Assembly (NCBI GenBank): GCA_013288215.1
Contig: JABDCI010000001.1
Location: 45,473 to 89,142, forward strand
Direction: 5' to 3'
DNA: 43,670 nt
Source of the DNA: Verrucomicrobiota bacterium
Lineage (GTDB): Bacteria; Verrucomicrobiota; Verrucomicrobiia; JABWAM01
The notes beneath the pieces were generated by a model. That model was not told the DNA's origin and did no database searches. It was given only the letters and a program-made list of their open reading frames with translations. Position 1 is the first letter of the stretch, and every line of letters begins with the position of its first letter. A program made the translations under genes and the position numbers. Below are positions 19,207 to 28,886 of this stretch, piece by piece.

Positions 19207-20344
19207 ATGATCACCGACCTCACCGCTGAAGTTCAGGATTTGAGCACGAAACTCGCCCAAATCGGGAGGTTTCTTTGACGTCCCGAAACTAAAGGCACAG
19301 CTCGAATTGCTCGAAGCGGAGATGGCAGACGCAAATTTCTGGAATTCAAGGGAAAAGGCGCGCGCCACTCTGGCACAACTATCCGCAATCCGAAACAAGC
19401 TCGAAGCCATCCAAACGCTGACCCGGCAGATCGATGATCTCAAGGCATATGGGGAGCTTCTGGCCGCAGAATCAGATTCCAACGAGCATTCCAAACTTGA
19501 AGGCGAGGCCCATCAGCAATTCGAACAGACCCGGAAAAAGTTCAACGATTTCGAGCTGTCGATGCTCCTCTCGCGTCCCGAAGATGCGAAAAATGCCATT
19601 CTCAACATTCACGCCGGGGCGGGCGGCACCGAAGCGCATGACTGGGCCGACATGCTTTTGCGCATGTACCGCCGTTATTGCGAACGTCATGGCTTCACCG
19701 TGGAAATCACCGACATCCTTCCTGGGGAAGGAGCGGGCATCAAGAGCGTTACGTTCCTTGCCAGCGGGCTCAACGCCTATGGATTTCTAAAGACAGAGCG
19801 TGGCGTCCATCGCCTCGTGCGAATTTCTCCCTTTGACTCCAATGCGCGGCGCCACACTTCCTTTGCCTCGCTGGACGTCCTCGCCGAACTGGAAGAGGAG
19901 GCCGAAATCGAGATCTTGGACAAAGACCTTCGCATCGACACTTATCGCTCGAGTGGAGCGGGAGGCCAGCACGTTAACAAGACGGATTCCGCGGTGCGCA
20001 TGACCCATATTCCCACAGGCATTGTCGTGGCGTGCCAAAACGAACGCTCCCAGCAAAAAAATCGCGTGACGGCGATGAGAATTCTTAAATCTCGGCTTCA
20101 CGAAATGGAGATGGATAAAAAACGCGCCGAAATGGAAAAACATTACAGCGAAAAGGGTGACATCGCATTTGGACGCCACATCCGCTCCTACGTCCTTCAG
20201 CCCTATCAAATGGTAAAAGACCGCCGCACCGGGGAACAGACGAGCAACGTGCAGGCGGTGCTTGACGGCGAAATCGACGCGTTCATCGAAGCCTCGCTGA
20301 AAGGCAAAAAGGTCTCGGATAGTGATGCCGATGAAGAGGAATAA
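19207..20344 (+). CDS. prfB: Peptide chain release factor 2, with programmed +1 frameshift at 19273-19279
   Basis: MITDLTAEVQDLSTKLAQIGRFL then in-frame TGA at 19276; +1 shift continues DVPKLKAQLELLEAEMADANFW; GGQ motif SSGAGGQHVNKTDSAVRMTH; RISPFD. Confidence 0.96.
19264..19279 (+). promoter_or_regulatory. RF2 programmed frameshift element
   Basis: GGGAGG-TTT-CTT-TGA-C: SD-like sequence, slippery CTT and TGAC stop context. Confidence 0.95.
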
Positions 20345-20357
20345 CGATTTTGAGATC

Positions 20358-21137
20358 ATGAACAAACTCGACGAAATCTTGGCGCACAAACGTCGCGAGG
20401 TGGCAAAACGCAAAGGTGAAGTGGATCTTTTAAAACTTCGCGAGCGCATCACCCCTCGATTCGACAAACGGCCGTTCCTCGCGGCGCTTCGCCAAGATGG
20501 TGAAATGGCCCTGATCGCAGAAATCAAGCGTGCCAGTCCATCGGCCGGAATCATTCGCAAAGATTTCAAACCAACGGAACTCGCGCGGGCCTACGAACAA
20601 GGCGGTGCGCATGCGCTCTCGATCCTCACTGACGAAAAATTTTTCCAGGGTAAATTGAAATTTCTGCTCCAGGCGCGATCTGCGGTTGGCATTCCCTGCC
20701 TGCGCAAAGATTTCATCATCGATGAATATCAGATTTGGGAGGCGCGCCTCGCGGAAGCAGATGCCATCCTGTTGATCGTGGCGGCTTTAAAAAAAGAAGA
20801 CCTTTCGCGCTTGATGCATGTCGCCGCTGAAGCGGAGGTGGATGTGCTTGTCGAAATTCACGATGAACACGAACTCGATGTGGCGCTGGAAATCGAAGCG
20901 CCGGTGATTGGCATCAACAATCGAAATCTCCAGACCTTCCATGTGGATCTCGCCGTGACCGAAAAACTCGCGCCGCGGATTCCAAAGGACCGCACGATCG
21001 TGAGCGAAAGCGGGATTCATACCCACGCGGACCTGCAGCGGCTACGCGCCTGCGGATCTCACGCGGTTCTTGTCGGCGAAAGTTTGATGCGCCAGAACGA
21101 CGTCGCTCAGGCAGTCCGCATGCTGCTTTCAAAATAG
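20358..21137 (+). CDS. trpC: Indole-3-glycerol-phosphate synthase
   Basis: MNKLDEILAHKRREV, ALIAEIKRASPSAGIIR, GAHALSILTDEKFFQG, PCLRKDFIIDEYQIWEAR, IGINNRNLQTFHVD, ESGIHTHADLQRL. Confidence 0.96.
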   Translation: MNKLDEILAHKRREVAKRKGEVDLLKLRERITPRFDKRPFLAALRQDGEMALIAEIKRASPSAGIIRKDFKPTELARAYEQGGAHALSILTDEKFFQGKLKFLLQARSAVGIPCLRKDFIIDEYQIWEARLAEADAILLIVAALKKEDLSRLMHVAAEAEVDVLVEIHDEHELDVALEIEAPVIGINNRNLQTFHVDLAVTEKLAPRIPKDRTIVSESGIHTHADLQRLRACGSHAVLVGESLMRQNDVAQAVRMLLSK

Positions 21138-21210
21138 CTCTATCACTGTTTTTGAAGTCACAACGGACTGGAAAATGATTTCGCCTGTTCGATGGCATCG
21201 GTCCAGCGCT

Positions 21211-22485
21211 TCAAGAAGCAGACTTGGAGATGCCACTCGTCAGATCCATCACCGCCATCAGCACGCTGAGGACGATGGCCCCAACAAACATGGCCATCAA
21301 AATGGTCAAAGCGGGCCCCATTAAGGCGGTGAACGTTTGAACCGCTCGATCCAGATCGCGTTCATAGGCGTCCGCGGTATGTTTGAGGGCTCCCGCGAGA
21401 TCGCCAGTCCTTTCGCCCACTGCCAGCATGTCGAGCATGAGTTCGGGGAACAATCCCTGGCTACCCAGGGCTTCGTTCAGCGAGGTGCCGTCACGCACCT
21501 GCATGCGGGCTGAATGAATTCCCACTTTTAACGCGGCGTTTTCAAAGGTCGATTCGGCCACCTGCAAGGCCTCCACAAGTGTAATGCCTCCCCCCAAAAG
21601 CGTGGCGAGTGTCTGGGTAAAACGGCTCGTTTCGCTCAAAAGCAGGAGTTTTCCGACAATCGGCAAATGCAACCGCCGGTCATCCCAATTCAACCGATTG
21701 GAAGGCACCTTGAGCCAGGCGCGAGAGAGCATCCAGAAAACCGCGGCAATCACAGGTAGAGTCCAGCCGTAATGAATCAGCCATTCACTGATCCAAACCA
21801 AGATCTGTGTCGGCAGCGGAAGGGTCTGGCCCATGTCCTTGAACATTCCGGAAATTTTGGGAAGCATCACAACCATAAAAAAAATGACCGTGCCAACGCC
21901 GCCCAGAACGGTGATGGATGGCAACAAGAGAGCCCCCGTCACTTTTTGCTGAAGCGCGTCGCGCTTTTGCAAATAAATCGCGAGGCGTTCGAGAACTTCC
22001 ATCAAATGCCCGCTGGCCTCGCCAGCGCCCACCATCGCGCGATAAAGGGAACCGAATAATTCGGGATGGATCGCCATCGAATCCGAGAGCGATTTTCCGC
22101 TGACGACGCCCAAACGCAAATCATCGAAAATCGCCTGCCACGCCGGATCCGAAGAGCGTCGGGCCATGATGCCAAGCACCTCGCTCAGGCGCATGCCCGC
22201 ACGCAGCAACTGGCAGATCTGTTCGGTTTTGACGCCCAGGGATTTGCGACGGGCGCGGTTCTGCCAGAAGCGAGAAATCTCAAAATTGGAGACGCGGTCC
22301 TTCATTCTCTCCGATCGCGGAATCGCGATAATAGGCTCCCGCGAGGAACCTTCCTCGTTCAGACGCACCACGAAAAGACTCTTCATGGCCAGGATTTGAT
22401 GCGCATGCCGCGTATCATTAGCCTCCAGCCGGTCGCGGTAGATCGCGCCCGAGCGGTCTTTTGCCTCGAATTCGAACCAGGCCAT
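21211..22485 (-). CDS. gspF: Type II secretion inner-membrane platform protein GspF
   Basis: MAWFEFEAKDRSGAIYRDRLEANDTRHA; two T2SSF domains (LLRAGMRLSEVLGIMARRS; TLATLLGGGITLVEALQVAEST; MLAVGERTGDLAGALKHTADAYERDLD). Confidence 0.94.
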   Translation of the reverse strand: MAWFEFEAKDRSGAIYRDRLEANDTRHAHQILAMKSLFVVRLNEEGSSREPIIAIPRSERMKDRVSNFEISRFWQNRARRKSLGVKTEQICQLLRAGMRLSEVLGIMARRSSDPAWQAIFDDLRLGVVSGKSLSDSMAIHPELFGSLYRAMVGAGEASGHLMEVLERLAIYLQKRDALQQKVTGALLLPSITVLGGVGTVIFFMVVMLPKISGMFKDMGQTLPLPTQILVWISEWLIHYGWTLPVIAAVFWMLSRAWLKVPSNRLNWDDRRLHLPIVGKLLLLSETSRFTQTLATLLGGGITLVEALQVAESTFENAALKVGIHSARMQVRDGTSLNEALGSQGLFPELMLDMLAVGERTGDLAGALKHTADAYERDLDRAVQTFTALMGPALTILMAMFVGAIVLSVLMAVMDLTSGISKSAS

Positions 22486-22487
22486 AA

Positions 22488-24029
22488 TTAGTCGTTGTCT
22501 TCTGTGGCGCGCATCACTTCTTCGAGGGTGGTGATGCCCTGCGCGGCCTTGACCAGCCCATCCTGGCGCAGCGTGAGCATGCCTTCGGCCATCGCCGCAT
22601 CCCGAATGACCGATGACGAAGCTCGCGTGAGCACGATCGGACGGATGGAATCACTCATCACCATGAATTCATGGATCGCCGTGCGGCCCAAATACCCGAA
22701 TTGACTGCAATATTCACATCCCATCCCATGTTGAAATTGAATGCTTTCAAGACGAACCTGCAGAAAGGCGATATCCCCTTCTGACAATGCCGGCGGGATC
22801 CCCGCCGGCACGGCGCAGTGAGGACAAACTTTGCGCACAAGGCGCTGGGCGATCACCAGCTGCAAGGAGGAGGAAACGAGGAACGGTTCCACACCCATGT
22901 CCAGGAGTCGCGTCACCGCTCCAGGCGCATCATTGGTGTGCAGCGTGCTGAAGACCAGATGTCCTGTCAGCGACGCCCGAATGGCAATTTCGGCCGTTTC
23001 GAAGTCGCGGATTTCTCCAACCATGATCACATCAGGATCCTGGCGCAATACGTGACGAAGACCCTTTGCGAAGTCGAAGGCAATTTCCGGACGCACTTGA
23101 ATCTGGTTCACTCCCGCGAGCTTGTATTCGATGGGGTCTTCAATCGTGACAATGCGCAATTCCTCACGATTGATCTCGCTCAGGCAGGCGTAAAGGGTGC
23201 TGCTTTTGCCGCATCCAGTAGGCCCCGTAAGAAGGATGATGCCGTGCGGTTTTTCAATGAGTTTCTTGAGGTTTTTTTGATTGGTTTTCCCGAAGCCGAC
23301 GTGATCGAGGCCGATCACCACGCTCTGGCGTGTCAGCAACCGAAGGCTGACGCTCTCGCCGTAGGCAGTGGGAATCGTGGACACACGCACGTCGAGATCT
23401 TCGCCCTCAATTTTCACCTGAAGGCGGCCGTCCTGCGGAAGACGACGCTCCGCGATATCCATTTCAGACATCACTTTGATTCGTGAAATAATCGCGTTCT
23501 CGAAGCGCTTTGCGTCCGCCGAAAGTGGAACGTTGTGAAGCACTCCATCCACCCGGTAACGAATGCGCAGCGACGTCTCCATGGGCTCGAAATGAATATC
23601 CGTCGCACGCTCGAAATGTGCTTCCCGGATGACCTGGTTGACGAACTTCACAACAGAAGCCTCGGCCTCGTCGAGATCGTCGTCCGATCCATCCTGAATC
23701 TCCCTGTTCTGCCACTCCTCCTGTCCAAGCATGGCGTGGAGGGTGTCTCCTCCGACGCCGTAATGATCCTTGATCAGTTTGAGGATATTTTTTTCGTCCT
23801 CGCGAATCCAGACGACCTCCTTCTGCAGGAGATAGGTCAGCATGGACGAAATTTGCGGATCGTTCGGACGAGCTGAAACAACCGTAACGCGGTGTTCATC
23901 CTCCGCAATGGGAAGGACTTGGCGCTCGAAAATCATTCTTCGCGGAAAACGGGCGGAGGGCTGAAAGGTCCGCAGTCTCTCTTCGATATCATGCAGGCTG
24001 ACGCTGGATTCGACGATTTCTTCAGACAT
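22488..24029 (-). CDS. gspE: Type II secretion ATPase GspE
   Basis: GPTGCGKSSTLYACL Walker A, EDPIEYKLAGVNQIQV, MVGEIRDFETAEIAIRASLTGHLVFSTLHTNDA, CPHC/CEYC zinc motif. Confidence 0.97.
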   Translation of the reverse strand: MSEEIVESSVSLHDIEERLRTFQPSARFPRRMIFERQVLPIAEDEHRVTVVSARPNDPQISSMLTYLLQKEVVWIREDEKNILKLIKDHYGVGGDTLHAMLGQEEWQNREIQDGSDDDLDEAEASVVKFVNQVIREAHFERATDIHFEPMETSLRIRYRVDGVLHNVPLSADAKRFENAIISRIKVMSEMDIAERRLPQDGRLQVKIEGEDLDVRVSTIPTAYGESVSLRLLTRQSVVIGLDHVGFGKTNQKNLKKLIEKPHGIILLTGPTGCGKSSTLYACLSEINREELRIVTIEDPIEYKLAGVNQIQVRPEIAFDFAKGLRHVLRQDPDVIMVGEIRDFETAEIAIRASLTGHLVFSTLHTNDAPGAVTRLLDMGVEPFLVSSSLQLVIAQRLVRKVCPHCAVPAGIPPALSEGDIAFLQVRLESIQFQHGMGCEYCSQFGYLGRTAIHEFMVMSDSIRPIVLTRASSSVIRDAAMAEGMLTLRQDGLVKAAQGITTLEEVMRATEDND

Positions 24030-24037
24030 GGCAAAGA

Positions 24038-24658
24038 TTAGTTGCGGCGCGGGATGATAATGCGTCGACGAGGTTGATTATCTGGGGACATTCCTGGCGG
24101 CAGTGGGTTTTGATTCTGCCCGGGATTGAGGATCTGAGGAATGACCGGCGTCTGACCCGGTTGAAATCCAGGAACAAAAGGCGTCCCAGGTTGACCCCCT
24201 TGCACTCCAGGAACTCCCGTAAACGCAGGCGCACCCGATGATGGCGCAACTCCGGATGGCTCGAATGGAACAAGATCCAGTCGCCTGGTTTCTCCATTCA
24301 CCTGAACCGTCACGTATTTCTGATCGAGATGCAGTTCTCCAAGCGTGATCCCATTTTCTGTCTGTCCCTGGGTTAAGAGATAACTTTCATTTTGTGGAGC
24401 GTTTTCAATTCCAACCATCACTTTGTCGCCTGAAATCACAAAACCCGTGAAGCGAAGCCCTGTTGGCTTGCTCGCGATCTCGCCCCCCGCAGACTTCCCC
24501 GACTTTGGCATGAAAGGCTGACGCGTAATCAACGACCGATACCGTTCAAAATCGGGATCGTCCTGTGCTCGCAATGGCTGCGACGCAACCATCCAGAAAA
24601 CGGCAGCCATTGTGAGCTGCAAGATCTGGCGAGGATGAGATTTCATGATTCGCAACAT
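24038..24658 (-). CDS. GspC/PilP HR-domain-like protein with Pro/Gly-rich tail
   Basis: Signal-like N-terminus; TGLRFTGFVISGDKVMVGIENAPQNESYLLTQGQTENGITLGELHLDQKYVTVQVNGETRRLDL resembles the GspC/PilP homology region; directly upstream of gspE. Confidence 0.6.
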   Translation of the reverse strand: MLRIMKSHPRQILQLTMAAVFWMVASQPLRAQDDPDFERYRSLITRQPFMPKSGKSAGGEIASKPTGLRFTGFVISGDKVMVGIENAPQNESYLLTQGQTENGITLGELHLDQKYVTVQVNGETRRLDLVPFEPSGVAPSSGAPAFTGVPGVQGGQPGTPFVPGFQPGQTPVIPQILNPGQNQNPLPPGMSPDNQPRRRIIIPRRN

Positions 24659-24674
24659 AAAACTGGCAAATGCC

Positions 24675-25844
24675 TCAATGGATTAAACTTAACTGATCTT
24701 GCAAGCGTTTGCGAGCCTCGAGAGAGGTCGGCCGCAAGGTGGGTGCGATCTGGGGATCGAGCTCACTGAGCAATTTCCACTCCGATTCCAATCGTGCGCG
24801 CAAATTTGCACCTGAGGCATCTCCCGAGAAGCCTTCCATGCTCCCCGTGCGTCCAATTTGTTGCAATAATGCTTCCCGTTGAGGCAGTGTCATTCCCGTC
24901 TGAAAAATGAAGCGGACAAGCTGCCGAACCTCATTGTTTTGAAGATCGAGTTGCGCAAGGAATGGACTGTTTGCCAGGAGAGCGCTTTTGCCCCCTTCAT
25001 CGTTAAGCAAGCTGCGCACAGAGAGAAGCTGCGCATCCTCCGGCAGGGACGTCAACCGGTGCAACCATTCGGGTACGAGCCGTGGATCCTTCTTCAAAAT
25101 TTCGTCGACGTCAGGGACCAAATCCACAGCCTGGAAATGCGCGATTAATTCGAACAACTGCGGGTCAATAAGGTAAGTCTCGTATCCTTGCGAAGCCGGA
25201 CGTGGGGCGGCGGCGTTGTGCAAGGTTTCGGAGATAGCCGACAAAATTTCTGTCCGATAAGCACCGGGCGCCAAAGTCTCGAGATTGCGGGCAGCCCAAG
25301 CTATCTCGGCACTCGCCGAGGAAGTTCGGAGCACTTCAAGATTCATGGCTCTCGTGGTGGGATCGTCCACGCCATTAAGCGACGCGATCAGCGCGGTGCG
25401 CAGCGAAGCAACAGGTTCACCGGTCAATGTTTGGAATCTTCCCAATGGAAAAACCACATCTTGCTGCGTGCGCAAATAATCCTGGATGACACGCGAACCG
25501 TCTTCCCCAAAATCCTTCAATTGCTGAAGGCGTCCCATAATGGGGAATGGCTCCGTTTGCGAGGAATCGACGGCCTCAAGATCGGCAAGAAGTCGATCCA
25601 GAACAGCCTTCGGTGTCTGCGGGGTCTTGGAAATATTTCGTCGTGGAAGCGCCGTCGTGTCATTGGTCAAAGGTTCCCGGTGGCGAACGGGGAACGGCGA
25701 CTCCGCTGTCAGGGAACTTTCAGGAGCAGGCACAGGGGAAAATTTCGCGAGCAGATTGGCATAAAACCACCCCAGTAAAAAACCCACTGCGAACGCGAAA
25801 GTGATCCCAAACACCGCAAAACTGCGTTGTGAATCCGACGCCAT
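24675..25844 (-). CDS. Membrane-anchored protein of unknown function in the T2SS cluster
   Basis: 390 aa from ATG at 25844; N-terminal TM FAVFGITFAFAVGFLLGWFYANLL, then apparently alpha-helical soluble region; no family recognised. Confidence 0.8.
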   Translation of the reverse strand: MASDSQRSFAVFGITFAFAVGFLLGWFYANLLAKFSPVPAPESSLTAESPFPVRHREPLTNDTTALPRRNISKTPQTPKAVLDRLLADLEAVDSSQTEPFPIMGRLQQLKDFGEDGSRVIQDYLRTQQDVVFPLGRFQTLTGEPVASLRTALIASLNGVDDPTTRAMNLEVLRTSSASAEIAWAARNLETLAPGAYRTEILSAISETLHNAAAPRPASQGYETYLIDPQLFELIAHFQAVDLVPDVDEILKKDPRLVPEWLHRLTSLPEDAQLLSVRSLLNDEGGKSALLANSPFLAQLDLQNNEVRQLVRFIFQTGMTLPQREALLQQIGRTGSMEGFSGDASGANLRARLESEWKLLSELDPQIAPTLRPTSLEARKRLQDQLSLIH

Positions 25845-25846
25845 GG

Positions 25847-26386
25847 TCAATGGTTAACGGGCTTCAACATGACGATGACTGCAAGGTTGCCGCGCAATTT
25901 CTCATCGCCTGCCTTTATGGGCGAGAGCTGACATGATTCCACCTGCGGATGCGCGGCATCCTTTTGGAGGGCGTAAAGAAATTTGACGACCGCTTCAAGA
26001 CTGCCCTGCAACGAGCATTCGACGCGGATCAGATTGGCACTGCTATGACTTTCGCCTTTTGAAGCCCGCCTTTGGGGAAGTTCGACATTGCTCTTTTTGG
26101 CGATCGACTCGAAATGCTTCATCCACGCTTCCTGACTCACGACATCGGGCGAGCTTCCCTCCCTCTCTTTCGAAAACTTGGCCAACTCCTTCTTCCAATC
26201 AGGAGCGAGACGCAATGCCTCATTCTGGATCTGAACATCGCTTTTGAGTTGTGCAATTTTGATCTTCTGGCTCTGCACTCTTTCCCACTGCGGCCACACA
26301 AGCATGTAATTCAGGAATAAAAACAAGGAAACACCCACGAGGATGAGAAAACGAAGCTCGCGCGGTTTGAGTTTCGAAAACTTCAT
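25847..26386 (-). CDS. GspM/PilO-like T2SS protein
   Basis: Short cytoplasmic start, single TM FLILVGVSLFLFLNYMLVW, coiled coil, C-terminal VECSLQGSLEAVVKFLYALQKDAAHPQVESCQLSP; ATGA overlap with upstream gene. Confidence 0.75.
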   Translation of the reverse strand: MKFSKLKPRELRFLILVGVSLFLFLNYMLVWPQWERVQSQKIKIAQLKSDVQIQNEALRLAPDWKKELAKFSKEREGSSPDVVSQEAWMKHFESIAKKSNVELPQRRASKGESHSSANLIRVECSLQGSLEAVVKFLYALQKDAAHPQVESCQLSPIKAGDEKLRGNLAVIVMLKPVNH

Positions 26387-27753
26387 AGTTTTAGAGCCGA
26401 TTGGAAAGGAACTGTCACCTGCCAGTTCACGCCGCCACTGCCTGGATTTTCACCCACTGAGTCAACCTTGGCATTTACGAACGAAGGGTTGTACTTCAAC
26501 TTCTGAACGAGATCGTAGACGGCGTCCGCCTGCGTGGCCGTCCCACGCAGCTTGAGGCTTTCTTGAAAACGATACGAAAAACTTTCGAGGGTGACCGTTT
26601 CCGGCATCGCCTCGCCAAGCTGGCGCAACATTTCCAGAGCGTTCCCGGACGGATTTTGACTTTCGAGGACAGCCATCAAATCACGCTTCAGTTGCTTCGC
26701 ATCCTTATAATCGGGCTCTTGCCTCAACTTCGTCTGTTCGAGCTGATGGATGTCATTCCATTGGAAAATTCCTGCGGTAATGAGCCCCGCCACGAGGAGC
26801 GCATAGGTGACACTTCCTATCACGACCAACCCTTTCATCAGACGCTTTCGGCGCTGCAACCGAAGATAATCGCTCCAAAATTCGCGTGGAGGTTCAAAAT
26901 GGATCAGCCCCTCAGTAGCCGATTTGCGACAGAGATTCACCACATGCGAAGCCGAGTCCGAACCGCGTGCCGAAATGTACCATGTGATTCCGGGTGAATT
27001 GCCATCCTTGAAATCGTCCGGAAAAAGCTCGGAGCCGAGCGTGGTGACCCATGCCTCATCCGCATCTTCGCGATGATAATAACGCTGGCATGCGGCACGC
27101 AGAACCCCATTTTCAATCTTAAGGCCCTTGACGAGGACTCGTGCCGCTTCGGGCTCTTTGATCACGCGTCCCCAATATTCATCGGGCGCCGTAGGTCCGG
27201 AAACCTGCCAAAGAGCGAGTACGTCAAGGACGAAACGCGGCTCCGAAACACCCAGTTTGTGCACCCATTCAAAAATCTGCTGCAGGCGCTTCCGCTCGAA
27301 GATAGCGAGCGCGCAAACGATGCTTGCAGAACTCCGATGAAGATCCTGCATCAGCATCACATGCTCCGCGGAATCCAGTTCCACGAGGCCTTGAACAAGA
27401 CCTTCGGCCATCACACGCGCCTCGTCGACATCCGTAGTGGGAAACTCTTCCACAAGAAGCAGCACGTGTTCGGAGGGAACGACCACATAACAGGGATTGC
27501 CCCGCTGATTGCGCCATCGTAAATCGCGGAGGATCTGGCGGATTTTCTTTCGCGACATCGATTCGTCCAGATTGACCATCGCTTGGCGCGGCTCCACATT
27601 GCCGAATCCCTGGATCGGCGACGCACAGAGCATCGCCTGGCCGTTGTCGTCGATCGAGATCATAAGGACTGATCTCGTGACGCGCACATCCTGCTTGAGC
27701 GAAGGAGTCAGAACGGGCTCAGGGGGTAAAATGGATGGCACAGACAATGACAT
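26383..27753 (-). CDS. GspL-like (PilM+PilN-like) T2SS protein
   Basis: Cytoplasmic PilM-like half, TM GLVVIGSVTYALLVAGLITAGIF, PilN-like ETVTLESFSYRFQESLKLRGTATQADAVYDLVQKL. Confidence 0.75.
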   Translation of the reverse strand: MSLSVPSILPPEPVLTPSLKQDVRVTRSVLMISIDDNGQAMLCASPIQGFGNVEPRQAMVNLDESMSRKKIRQILRDLRWRNQRGNPCYVVVPSEHVLLLVEEFPTTDVDEARVMAEGLVQGLVELDSAEHVMLMQDLHRSSASIVCALAIFERKRLQQIFEWVHKLGVSEPRFVLDVLALWQVSGPTAPDEYWGRVIKEPEAARVLVKGLKIENGVLRAACQRYYHREDADEAWVTTLGSELFPDDFKDGNSPGITWYISARGSDSASHVVNLCRKSATEGLIHFEPPREFWSDYLRLQRRKRLMKGLVVIGSVTYALLVAGLITAGIFQWNDIHQLEQTKLRQEPDYKDAKQLKRDLMAVLESQNPSGNALEMLRQLGEAMPETVTLESFSYRFQESLKLRGTATQADAVYDLVQKLKYNPSFVNAKVDSVGENPGSGGVNWQVTVPFQSALKL

Positions 27754-27817
27754 GGTGGGTTCCGGCTTTTAAATCTATCAGATGTCCTATGATTTTAGGT
27801 GAAAAAAATGCGCGGAT

Positions 27818-28882
27818 CTAAAGGGATGTATCTTGGGCGATTGCCTTCTTCTTTTCGATCGTACGGGGTAGACGCAACAGCGTGAGCCCTCCCTGGCCAT
27901 CTCTCACGGCAAGAGCTTCGCACACCACGTGCTGCTCTTGGAACTCTCCAACCCCGCGCACCCGAAAATAATTCGAAGATGTCGTGATGGCAGAAGACGT
28001 TGGCGATATCGCGGGAGTGCCAGCTTGTGGCGTGGTCGTTTGACCCTGCACGTCTGGCAAGCCGTCGAGATAGACGTCATCTTCGGTGCCTTCAATCCCA
28101 TCGGGTCCCCAACGTTTTTGAACGATCTGTTCCGCCTTCTCGATGGGCAGATCGAGTGCGGCCGCAATGAGAAAAGGGGGCGCGGTGTTGATATTGATCT
28201 TTCCGTCTCCATCAATCGTCGTATAAGGCAATAGCGGTTTTATATTTCCATCGAAATCAACCGGAACCTGGAGATCGAGCAGCTCCGCCCCACCCATGAT
28301 CCAATAAAGCTCCCCCATTTCCGTGACAGGAGCGTTTTTGGCTTTGCGAGGGTTTTCCTTCAGGGCTTCGTAATCAAAAGTTTCGGCCCCATTGAGGCTG
28401 CGAACGTCATCGGCATCCTGCCAGTCGGTCAGGCAATCGAACCAGGCGTCAACCTGTTCCGGTTTCAGTCCCGCGCTGCGAAAAAGATTGCGCCATACAT
28501 ACGACGGCGTTTTGATCCAATTAATGCGCGATTGCTCATCCTCGATTTCAATCCAGAACGTTCCGCCGCCCGCCTCAAGCTTTTCGGAATGCCATATGCC
28601 TTGAAACCGATTGAGGTCGAGTCGTCTTCCTTGAGCATGGTTCCCCTTGCCGGTCTCGAGATTGTGTTTGCGTTCATCTTGCAGAATTTTATCGAGATAC
28701 GTGAAAGAGGATTGCGCAAGCAGTTCCGCCTGCACCCGGCGCGCTCGGATGGCGGCATCACCCATGACCAGCCCCACTTTTTCTGAAGCAATCGCCACGG
28801 CAAACCCAAGCAGCACGACCGCCCAAAGGACGATGATGAGTGCTGATCCGGAATGGCCTTTGTGAGAAAAGAAACGTGGCAT
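27818..28882 (-). CDS. gspK: Minor pseudopilin GspK
   Basis: HSGSALIIVLWAVVLLGFAVAIASEKVGL (no Glu+5, typical of GspK); FDCLTDWQDADD; GKININTAPPFLIAAALDLPIEKAEQIV. Confidence 0.88.
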   Translation of the reverse strand: MPRFFSHKGHSGSALIIVLWAVVLLGFAVAIASEKVGLVMGDAAIRARRVQAELLAQSSFTYLDKILQDERKHNLETGKGNHAQGRRLDLNRFQGIWHSEKLEAGGGTFWIEIEDEQSRINWIKTPSYVWRNLFRSAGLKPEQVDAWFDCLTDWQDADDVRSLNGAETFDYEALKENPRKAKNAPVTEMGELYWIMGGAELLDLQVPVDFDGNIKPLLPYTTIDGDGKININTAPPFLIAAALDLPIEKAEQIVQKRWGPDGIEGTEDDVYLDGLPDVQGQTTTPQAGTPAISPTSSAITTSSNYFRVRGVGEFQEQHVVCEALAVRDGQGGLTLLRLPRTIEKKKAIAQDTSL

Positions 28883-28886
28883 GGGT

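Noticed and set aside
19787-20569. 260-aa minus-strand ORF over prfB/trpC
   Set aside because: Antisense to two highly confident conserved genes
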